12,239 nt of DNA from a bacterium (GTDB lineage Bacteria; CSSED10-310; JAJRTK01). Both the position numbers and the translations under genes were made by a program. The first letter of the stretch is position 1; every line of letters starts with the position of its first letter. The notes under the pieces were generated by a model. That model saw only the letters and a list, made by a program, of their open reading frames with translations, was not told the DNA's origin and ran no database searches. The stretch covers positions 1-12,239 of the forward strand of contig JAJRTK010000069.1 of assembly GCA_024278345.1 (NCBI GenBank), in the 5' to 3' direction. This document shows positions 7,165-12,239 of this stretch, one piece after another.

Positions 7165-7176
7165 GGGCTCTCAGAA

Positions 7177-7209
7177 AAAACCCGAAGGGCACACGGCCCT
7201 TCGGGTTTT
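7177..7209 (-). terminator. Intrinsic terminator of the exbB-exbD-exbD-tonB operon
   Basis: A perfect 14-bp stem AAAACCCGAAGGGC/GCCCTTCGGGTTTT with a 5-base loop, followed on the minus strand by a run of T (7180-7175). It begins 39 bases after the tonB stop. The plus-strand side also ends in TTTT, so it may act in both directions, though no plus-strand gene is seen. Confidence 0.93.
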
Positions 7210-7247
7210 GAGGCATGACTCCGTTGCGTGAACGGTGGGCCAAGCAG

Positions 7248-7922
7248 TTACTTGAGTTGGAAGCGGACGGTCAGTGTCATGTAGGCATCCACTGGCCGGC
7301 CATTGATGTAGCCAGGTTCAAACTTCCACTTTTTCAGGGCCTTGACCGCTGCTTCGTTGCACCCGCTCTTGCCAAGACCTCGGAGGACCCGAATGTCCCC
7401 GACTCTTCCATTCCTTTGAATGACTGCTTCGAGGATGACGATGCCCTGAACGCGAGCCCGGCGTGCCATTTCCGGGTAAAGGGGATCCACCTGCTTGAGG
7501 ATCTTAGGCTGAACGCCGTCAACACCAATGCGGATAGGACCCGAATCACCCATATCCAACGGCGGACCTTCAGGTTCGCCAAAGATAATCTCCACATCGG
7601 GGGGGATGAGGTCGATATCTGGATCTGGCTCCGGTTCCACAACCGGTTCAGGCTCGTCCGGCGTCGGATCAGGGATCGGCTTCGGTTTCGTCCGCTTCTT
7701 CTTGATAATCTTCTTTTGTTTCGGAGCTAGTTTCTTCTTCGGCGGCTTGAAACGCCGAATCGTGACGACCTTCTTTTGGCTCGAATCGAAGATCCGTGCT
7801 TGGCCCTCCGGGATCTTCACGTAGAGAAGCACCACGTGGAAAATCGCCGAGAAGAGCGTCCCGACGAAGATGTCCTGACGATCTCTAGCTCGTATGGCTA
7901 TGATCTCTTCTTGTGTCAGCAT
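7248..7922 (-). CDS. tonB: TonB family energy transducer
   Basis: 224 aa, the arm that carries force from the ExbB/ExbD motor across the periplasm to outer-membrane receptors. A cytoplasmic N-terminus (1-16) is followed by one membrane helix (about 17-36, containing the family's usual His at 29), a Lys/Pro-rich stretch (57-82), a Glu/Asp/Pro-rich stretch (83-120) and the TonB C-terminal domain (about 138-224). The last shows the family features DPLYPEMARRARVQGIVILE, NGRVGDIRVL, AAVKALKKWKFEPG and a final strand ending TVRFQLK. The switch from basic to acidic in the linker is typical of TonB spacers. ATG 7922 has GAGGAG 7 bases upstream. It is the last gene of its operon, 24 bases after the second exbD, and a strong terminator follows. 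No TonB-dependent receptor is in the window. Confidence 0.96.
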   Translation of the reverse strand: MLTQEEIIAIRARDRQDIFVGTLFSAIFHVVLLYVKIPEGQARIFDSSQKKVVTIRRFKPPKKKLAPKQKKIIKKKRTKPKPIPDPTPDEPEPVVEPEPDPDIDLIPPDVEIIFGEPEGPPLDMGDSGPIRIGVDGVQPKILKQVDPLYPEMARRARVQGIVILEAVIQRNGRVGDIRVLRGLGKSGCNEAAVKALKKWKFEPGYINGRPVDAYMTLTVRFQLK

Positions 7923-7946
7923 GGCGAGGCTCCTCGACGATGGCAG

Positions 7947-8372
7947 CTACGAGCCTTCACCCCACGAGGCAATCTCCTCCCTCGTGGGTAAGGCGATGTT
8001 CTTGACGTCTAGCTGCTTGAGCTCGTCCAAAACGTCAATCATATTGCCGTACTGGGCGTCGCTATCAGTCTTGATGATCACGAATTTGTTGGGGTTAGCC
8101 GAGAGCTTTGGCATCAAGTAGGGCTTGATGTCCGTGAGGTTGAAGGGATTTCCATCCACAGTGACCCGGCCCCCCGGATCAATGTCGATGAGCACCGCTC
8201 GGACATCCTCTGGACTCTTGTTTTGGTCGTCCCTTGGAAGGTTGAAGTCAATGCCTTTCTTTGCGGAAAACGCGGTCGTCACCATGAAAAAGATGATGAG
8301 CAGAAAGGCGATATCAGCCATCGACGACGATGGTATGCCTTCGTTGGGAGTTGATCGCTGCTTGTACTTCAA
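7947..8372 (-). CDS. exbD: ExbD/TolR-family protein, second copy, TTG start
   Basis: 141 aa. It has a short cytoplasmic N-terminus, a membrane helix (about 18-35) with the proton-path aspartate at Asp20, then a periplasmic domain ending VKNIALPTREE. The 18 residues SSMADIAFLLIIFFMVTT are identical to the first exbD, but the periplasmic domains differ clearly: this one carries an insert around DDQNKSPEDVRA and a longer C-terminal tail. The start is TTG at 8372: no ATG or GTG lies in frame nearby, and GGAGG stands 7 bases upstream. It is 64 bases after the first exbD and 24 bases before tonB. ExbD works as a dimer inside an ExbB pentamer, so the two may form a heterodimer, or serve different motors. 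TTG may lower its synthesis relative to its neighbour (inference). Confidence 0.95.
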   Translation of the reverse strand: MKYKQRSTPNEGIPSSSMADIAFLLIIFFMVTTAFSAKKGIDFNLPRDDQNKSPEDVRAVLIDIDPGGRVTVDGNPFNLTDIKPYLMPKLSANPNKFVIIKTDSDAQYGNMIDVLDELKQLDVKNIALPTREEIASWGEGS

Positions 8373-8379
8373 ATGAAAA

Positions 8380-8384
8380 CCTCC
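8380..8384 (-). promoter_or_regulatory. Ribosome binding site fixing the TTG start of the second exbD
   Basis: GGAGG on the minus strand, 7 bases before TTG 8372. The next upstream codons in frame (CAT, TTT, GGT, GAG) are not start codons, so this site decides the unusual start. Confidence 0.85.
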
Positions 8385-8436
8385 GCCTTCAGAAGCTGAG
8401 GATACGAGGCAAATCGCTTGGCCTCAAAGCCTTGGC

Positions 8437-8835
8437 TTACTCACGATCCGTTGGCAAAGAGATGTTCTTCACCTTGGCACGCCGAAGCTGTTCCAACAGT
8501 TCATCAATGTACCGATAGGGAGCCCGTTTGTCCGCCTTCAAGATGAAAACCCTCTCTGAGTTGCGGGCAACCTCAACCTCGGCAATGTTTTGCACTTCGG
8601 CCATGACCGCAGTTTTTCCCTGAATCTTAATGTCCCCTTCATGGGTCACCGAAATGGTGATGGCATCCTTGGGGATTTCTACTCGCTCCGTTGTCTTGGG
8701 CAACGTCACGGGCGTTTTGTCCACCGTGAACGTCGTGGTCACCATGAAGAAGATGATGAGCAGGAAAGCAATGTCCGCCATGGACGAGTCGGGAATCTTG
8801 TCCTCGACTTTCGAGCTGGCCTTGAGTTTCATCAT
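8437..8835 (-). CDS. exbD: ExbD/TolR-family protein, first copy
   Basis: 132 aa. It has an N-terminal cytoplasmic stretch with basic residues, a membrane helix (about 19-37) with the essential aspartate at Asp21, and a periplasmic domain closing with AKVKNISLPTDRE. With ExbB it forms the proton-driven motor that energises TonB. ATG 8835 is supported by GGAGGG with 7-base spacing (8848-8843); ATG 8832 is the next codon. It is 31 bases after exbB and 64 bases before the second exbD. Its membrane segment is identical to that of the second exbD over 18 residues and unlike that of tolR, so the pair looks like a duplication within the TonB cassette. Confidence 0.95.
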   Translation of the reverse strand: MMKLKASSKVEDKIPDSSMADIAFLLIIFFMVTTTFTVDKTPVTLPKTTERVEIPKDAITISVTHEGDIKIQGKTAVMAEVQNIAEVEVARNSERVFILKADKRAPYRYIDELLEQLRRAKVKNISLPTDRE

Positions 8836-8866
8836 GGGATTACCCTCCGCACTTCAACAGTCAGTG

Positions 8867-9541
8867 TCAGAACGGACGGGTTTGTTCCATGGCCGGATTG
8901 GCATCCCGGTTGTCAACGAACCCAGCCTCTTCCGATTCCGTCAGGAACTCCAGCATCAGGGCGGAAGATTCTTCCATTTCCAGAACCATTTTGGAAACCC
9001 GGCTCGAAAAGTAGTTGTACGACGCCAAGACCGGAATGGCGATGATGAGGCCCGTAGCCGTTGTGATCAAGGCTTCCGAGATACCGATTGCCACAAGGGC
9101 AGGGTTGTTGAGACCCGCCTTGGCGATGGCCCAAAACGCCCCGATCATACCGGTAACCGTGCCAAGGAAGCCCATGAGCGGCGCAATGTTCGCCACCGAC
9201 ACGAGAACCACGAGTCCGCGCTCCAGGCGAGACAGTTCCAGCCCACCGGAAAACTCGATGGCCTTTTCGATCTCCTCTCGACCACGGTCGTACTTCAAAA
9301 GGCCCGCTTTCAAAATCGACGCGATGGGACCACGATAAGCCTCGCAGATCTTGATCGCTTCTTTAATCCTCCCCTTTTTGATCACTTTTCGCATTTTATC
9401 AAGAAAGGCCGGCGTGTCGATGCTGGCTCGGTGGTAGTGCCAAAATCGCTCGATCATGAATCCGAGCGCAACAATCGAACAGAGCAGCAGCGGCCACATG
9501 ACCGGACCACCCTTGTCGAAATATTCAACCAGGCTGTCCAT
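8867..9541 (-). CDS. exbB: ExbB/TolQ/MotA-family proton channel protein
   Basis: 224 aa, the inner-membrane channel subunit of the TonB motor. Membrane segments are about 12-33 (GPVMWPLLLCSIVALGFMIE), 112-140 (with the family core APLMGFLGTVTGMIGAF) and 149-175 (GISEALITTATGLIIAIPVL). The N-terminus, with a GGPVMWPLL start into the first helix, matches the shorter ExbB/MotA-like class found beside exbD and tonB rather than Proteobacterial ExbB with an extra N-terminal region. ATG 9541 has AAGGGA 6 bases upstream and GGAGG 12 bases upstream. It heads exbB-exbD-exbD-tonB, 174 bases after the oppF stop, so it may have its own promoter in that gap. It is paralogous to tolQ at 957-1694 but differs in length and loop size. 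Confidence 0.95.
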   Translation of the reverse strand: MDSLVEYFDKGGPVMWPLLLCSIVALGFMIERFWHYHRASIDTPAFLDKMRKVIKKGRIKEAIKICEAYRGPIASILKAGLLKYDRGREEIEKAIEFSGGLELSRLERGLVVLVSVANIAPLMGFLGTVTGMIGAFWAIAKAGLNNPALVAIGISEALITTATGLIIAIPVLASYNYFSSRVSKMVLEMEESSALMLEFLTESEEAGFVDNRDANPAMEQTRPF

Positions 9542-9715
9542 AAATTTCCCTTACCTCCGACAGGTTGACGGCAATCAGCCCTTGACTCTACCTCGGCAAG
9601 CCGAGCAAGCGCTTTCGCACGAGCCCTTCCGTTCCGAACAGAGCATGATATGGATTTCGCAACAGCACACAGAATCTGAACTCGCGGCTGGCTTCTCTAC
9701 AAACTGAACTCGAAG
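9542..9715 (-). other. oppF-exbB intergenic region
   Basis: 174 bases with no gene. On the minus strand it holds a TATCAT that matches the -10 box at 5 of 6 positions (9650-9645) but with no good -35, a hairpin CTCGG/CCGAG (9592-9605), and two copies of the 9-mer CTGAACTCG (9676-9684 and 9704-9712). I see no Fur-like palindrome. The hairpin has no T-tract, so oppF has no clear terminator and readthrough into exbB is possible. Confidence 0.4.
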
Positions 9716-10762
9716 CTAACTCGAGCCTTGAAGGATCTTGGAGCGAAGCTCACCCACTTCCTCGTAATTGTGGCAGGCCACTTGGTGGCTGCCCCCTAGC
9801 TCCACCAATTCTGGTTCCACAAATTTACACTCTTCGGTCGCATAGTAACAACGAGGGTGAAAATAACAACCACTCGGCGGATTCTGGGGACTTGGTACAT
9901 CCCCTTGCAAGATGATGCGGTTCTTCTTCGCCCGTGGATCCGGGATTGGAACCGCCGACAATAGTGCTTCCGTATAAGGGTGGCTGGGCTCGCGGTACAA
10001 GGCGCGGCTTTCCGCTACCTCCACGAGCTTCCCAAGATACATGACTGCCACCCGATCCGAAATATGGCGAACCACACTCAAATCATGGGCGATGAAAAGA
10101 TAGGTCAGCCCCAGCCGTTCCTGAAGGTCCTGCATAAGGTTGCAAACCTGAGCCTGGATCGACACGTCCAATGCACTGACCGGCTCATCGGCCACAATCA
10201 CTTCAGGGTTCACGGAAAGGGCTCGAGCGATCCCTATCCTCTGGCGCTGTCCCCCGGAAAACTCGTGTGGATATCTCTTGGAAAACCTTGAATCGAGGCC
10301 CACGACGTTCAAAAGTTCCTTGACTCTTTCGTCTCGCTCTTTCCGGTTTCCCAAACGGTGGATGAGCAGGCCCTCCCCAATGATGTTCCCCACGGTCATT
10401 CTGGGGTTGAGACTGGCGAAAGGGTCTTGAAAGATAATTTGGAAACTTCGGCGGATGCCAAGAAGTTCGCTCCGGCTCATCTCCAGGACGTTTTTTCCCC
10501 GAAACTTCACTTCGCCCGCCGTTGGCTTAAGAAGCCGAAGAATGCATCGGCCTGTGGTGGATTTGCCACAGCCGGACTCTCCAACGAGCCCCAGTGTTTC
10601 TCCCTTGGCGAGGTCGAACGATACTCCGTCCACGGCCTTGACATGGGCGACAACCCTGGAAAAGATCCCCTTCCGCTTTGGGAAATACTTCTTGAGATCC
10701 CGTACTTGCAGAATCGGTTCCACGTCCGTCGGAGGCTTCTTTTCCAACGCCAACTCGCTCAT
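9716..10762 (-). CDS. oppF: Oligopeptide/dipeptide/nickel ABC transporter ATP-binding protein OppF/DppF
   Basis: 348 aa, one of the two cytoplasmic ATPases that drive a peptide (or nickel) importer. Visible motifs: Walker A GESGCGKS (61-68), Q-loop Gln112, signature FSGGQ (168-172), Walker B ending Asp192 with catalytic Glu193, and H-loop His226. A C-terminal oligo_HPY domain follows, with cysteines 299, 305, 312 and 330 in the family pattern GCYFHPRC...C...HQVAC. The start at ATG 10762 gives a 4-base ATGA overlap with oppD, showing tight coupling; an upstream in-frame extension to 10861 lies wholly inside oppD and is rejected. Length is normal. The permease genes and substrate-binding protein that usually accompany it are absent from the window, so the substrate cannot be told. 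Confidence 0.96.
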   Translation of the reverse strand: MSELALEKKPPTDVEPILQVRDLKKYFPKRKGIFSRVVAHVKAVDGVSFDLAKGETLGLVGESGCGKSTTGRCILRLLKPTAGEVKFRGKNVLEMSRSELLGIRRSFQIIFQDPFASLNPRMTVGNIIGEGLLIHRLGNRKERDERVKELLNVVGLDSRFSKRYPHEFSGGQRQRIGIARALSVNPEVIVADEPVSALDVSIQAQVCNLMQDLQERLGLTYLFIAHDLSVVRHISDRVAVMYLGKLVEVAESRALYREPSHPYTEALLSAVPIPDPRAKKNRIILQGDVPSPQNPPSGCYFHPRCYYATEECKFVEPELVELGGSHQVACHNYEEVGELRSKILQGSS

Positions 10763-11757
10763 CCGTCCACTGCGGCTTGCGCCGCATCCTCTTGGTATAG
10801 GAAACACCTGACTTCCAGCTTTGCGCCAATTTCCACCAACGGCGGTCGCTGCTTCGAACATTCAGCTAAGGCTTGATTGCACCGGGGCTCAAAAGCGCAG
10901 CCAGGTGGCATCTCCAAGGGATTGGGAACCACGCCTTCGATGGTCTCGAGCCGGTGGGTTTCAGTGGAATCCAGGCGTGGTACTGAACGGAGAAGACCTT
11001 GAGTATAGGGATGACGGGGCTCCAAATAAATGGAATTAACTGGACCCTGTTCGACGATTCTGCCGGCATACATGACGGCAACCCGATCGGCGACCTCGGC
11101 CACGACTCCAAGATCGTGGGTGATGAGCAAGAGTGACAGACCGTATTGCGATTTCATCGTGCCCAAGAGGTCGAGGATTTGCGCTTGCACCGTGACGTCC
11201 AGGGCTGTGGTCGGCTCGTCGGCGATGAGCAAGAGTGGGTTGCATGAAAGTGCCATGGCGATCATCACCCGCTGGCGCATCCCTCCGCTAAGCTGGTGCG
11301 GGTACTCGTGAACTCGCAGTTCCGGCGCGGGAATATGCACCTTCCGAAGCATCTCAACGGTGATCTCAAGCGCTTCAGCCCGCGTTGTCTTCCGGTGAAG
11401 CTGAATCGCCTCCGCAATCTGGTCTCCGACGGTGAAGACTGGGTTCAGGGAGGTCATCGGTTCCTGAAAAATCATGGAGATATCGTTGCCCCGGACTTTT
11501 CGCATTTGGGATTCCGAGAGCTTCAAGAGGTTTGTTTCCTGGAACAGGATCTCGCCTCCCACGATTTTTCCGGGAGGATCGGCCACAAGCCGCATGATCG
11601 ACAGCGAAGTGACGCTTTTGCCGCATCCGGACTCCCCGACGAGGCCCAGGCTTTCTCCTTTTCGGAGCACGAACGACACATCGTCCACCGCCTTGACGAC
11701 ATCTCCTTCCGTGGAGAAATATGTCTGAAGGCCTCGGACGTCCAGAAGCTCCTCCAT
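10759..11757 (-). CDS. oppD: Oligopeptide/dipeptide/nickel ABC transporter ATP-binding protein OppD/DppD
   Basis: 332 aa, the partner ATPase of the oppF product. Visible motifs: Walker A GESGCGKS (41-48), Q-loop Gln98, signature LSGGM (156-160), Walker B LLLIAD (175-180) with catalytic Glu181, and H-loop His214. The C-terminal domain carries cysteines 287, 293, 300 and 318 (PGCAFEPRC...C...VRC), the pattern reported in some family members to bind an iron-sulphur cluster. I chose ATG 11757, where [14 protein letters not shown] matches the family's N-terminus and GGAGAAGAG lies upstream; the longer frame to 11874 adds residues without family character. Its stop overlaps the oppF start (ATGA). 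A candidate promoter lies at 11909-11938. No oppB/oppC permease precedes it, only a repeat-containing gap. Confidence 0.96.
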   Translation of the reverse strand: MEELLDVRGLQTYFSTEGDVVKAVDDVSFVLRKGESLGLVGESGCGKSVTSLSIMRLVADPPGKIVGGEILFQETNLLKLSESQMRKVRGNDISMIFQEPMTSLNPVFTVGDQIAEAIQLHRKTTRAEALEITVEMLRKVHIPAPELRVHEYPHQLSGGMRQRVMIAMALSCNPLLLIADEPTTALDVTVQAQILDLLGTMKSQYGLSLLLITHDLGVVAEVADRVAVMYAGRIVEQGPVNSIYLEPRHPYTQGLLRSVPRLDSTETHRLETIEGVVPNPLEMPPGCAFEPRCNQALAECSKQRPPLVEIGAKLEVRCFLYQEDAAQAAVDG

Positions 11758-11908
11758 CGTTACTCTTCTCCGATAAAGGTTCTCGAAAAGCCATGACTCC
11801 CAGGCTGCCAGCCGCATCGCCCGGCCAGAACCCATCTCCGCTGCTGGGAACCCGGACTGTTGCGGCGCACTCACTTGAGGGCGGCCCTGACACCTTACGA
11901 ACTTTACC

Positions 11909-11938
11909 CTTGTATCCCACGCCTTAGGGCGCTGTCAA
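11909..11938 (-). promoter_or_regulatory. Candidate sigma-70-type promoter for oppD-oppF
   Basis: On the minus strand a perfect TTGACA (11938-11933) and TACAAG (4 of 6 to the -10 consensus, 11914-11909) are 18 bases apart. The oppD start lies about 150 bases downstream. This suggests that oppDF is transcribed from here and not from an upstream permease gene. Confidence 0.5.
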
Positions 11939-12012
11939 TCCATCTGTGTGGGCAATCTGGTGGCGCTCCGCTTGCCGGCCAATGGATAAGGAAGGCGGGG
12001 AAGTGGGCGAGT

Positions 12013-12036
12013 AGCGGCGGACGGACTGCCGCCGCT
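12013..12036. repeat. Hairpin AGCGGCGG/CCGCCGCT
   Basis: Perfect 8-bp inverted repeat around an 8-base loop. No T-tract on either side, so not a normal terminator. Its position next to the terminal repeat suggests it belongs to the same repeat-rich intergenic block. Confidence 0.6.
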
Positions 12037-12100
12037 GAGAGCGGAACGCCATACAAGGAGAAAAATTGGGTGGCCGACGCAGGTGGTTTTGAAAAGAGCA

Positions 12101-12111
12101 GGGACCTATCA
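12101..12111. repeat. 11-bp inverted repeat arm flanking the terminal repeat (right)
   Basis: GGGACCTATCA, the partner of 116-126. It lies 17 bases outside the 111-base repeat, while the left arm lies 4 bases outside it, so the arms belong to a unit somewhat larger than the exact terminal repeat. Confidence 0.7.
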
Positions 12112-12128
12112 GATCCGGTTGACAACAT

Positions 12129-12239
12129 CACCGCTGGGGCGGGCCTCCTTCCCGGCTCCGTGCAGCCCGGAGGGCGCTACACCGGCAAGATGCCGGTGCC
12201 ACCGTTTCGGCGAAGAAAATTGTAAAGCAAAAACACGAC
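12129..12239. repeat. Terminal direct repeat, right copy
   Basis: Identical to 1-111, with the same hairpin at 12180-12198. Joined at the repeat, the circle would be 12,128 bases. The gene content is ordinary chromosomal envelope and transport functions, so a dispersed repeat interrupting assembly is the simpler reading. Confidence 0.97.

Larger units (their letters stand above)
11758..12128. other. Non-coding region upstream of oppD
   Basis: Several frames are open across parts of it, but none has family character or a ribosome binding site. It contains the candidate promoter at 11909-11938, a perfect 8-bp hairpin AGCGGCGG/CCGCCGCT (12013-12036), and the right inverted-repeat arm leading into the terminal repeat. 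The section from about 11940 onward looks like repeat-type intergenic DNA and not a decayed permease gene. Confidence 0.5.

Noticed and set aside
186-9707. Numerous plus-strand open frames opposite the minus-strand genes
   Set aside because: They mirror the codon structure of well-supported minus-strand genes, have low-complexity or Arg/Pro-rich products and lack ribosome binding sites.
11758-11874. N-terminal extension of oppD to 11874
   Set aside because: The family N-terminus begins at ATG 11757, which has a ribosome binding site; the extension has no match to OppD.
11860-12225. Plus-strand open frame of 121 codons running into the terminal repeat
   Set aside because: It runs through the repeat and hairpins, has no family character, and ends in a peptide typical of translated intergenic repeats (YTGKMPVPP).
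1-12239. Plasmid, phage or CRISPR content
   Set aside because: No replication initiator, relaxase, integrase, capsid, transposase or spaced repeat array is seen; the gene set is chromosomal in character.

Overview
The window is a stretch of diderm (Gram-negative type) chromosome-like DNA, moderately GC-rich, in which every supported gene lies on the minus strand. Read in the direction of transcription (high to low coordinates) it contains: (1) an oppD-oppF pair of peptide/nickel-type ABC transporter ATPases joined by an ATGA overlap; (2) a complete TonB energising cassette, exbB - exbD - exbD - tonB, closed by a strong intrinsic terminator; (3) an envelope module of a TPR lipoprotein, a second putative lipoprotein of no recognised family, a very large exported protein (about 940 aa) that joins a zinc-peptidase-like domain, a TolB-like beta-propeller and an Omp85-type beta-barrel, and an orphan GspF-like membrane protein; (4) tolQ and tolR, preceded and separated by long leaders/gaps.

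Organism: the outer-membrane barrel, TonB/ExbBD and TolQR show a bacterium with an outer membrane. The TonB C-terminal domain (YPEMARRARVQG..., AAVKALKKWKFEPG) and the two-ExbD arrangement remind me of Acidobacteriota, and the intergenic repeat containing CACCGGCA-AGA-TGCCGGTG is of a kind common in Verrucomicrobiota and Acidobacteriota genomes. This placement is by memory of sequence style and is weak.

How the genes fit together: ExbB/ExbD/ExbD and TolQ/TolR are the two related proton-motive-force motors that push energy from the inner to the outer membrane. TonB is the force-transmitting arm for the first. No TolA, TolB or Pal is present for the second; what sits upstream of tolQR instead is an exported protein carrying a TolB-like propeller fused to an outer-membrane barrel. 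That makes the group from about 7164 down to 147 the most interesting unit in the window, as a possible non-canonical Tol-type or outer-membrane-biogenesis/quality-control system (inference only).

The first 111 bases and the last 111 bases are identical. The window is therefore either a circularised contig of 12,128 unique bases or, more likely, a chromosomal contig that begins and ends in copies of a dispersed repeat. No replication, mobilisation, phage or transposase gene is present to support a real small replicon.

Non-coding stretches longer than 300 bases are 11758-12239 (plus 1-146 on the other side of the repeat), 1695-2113 and 567-956; each is described as its own entry.
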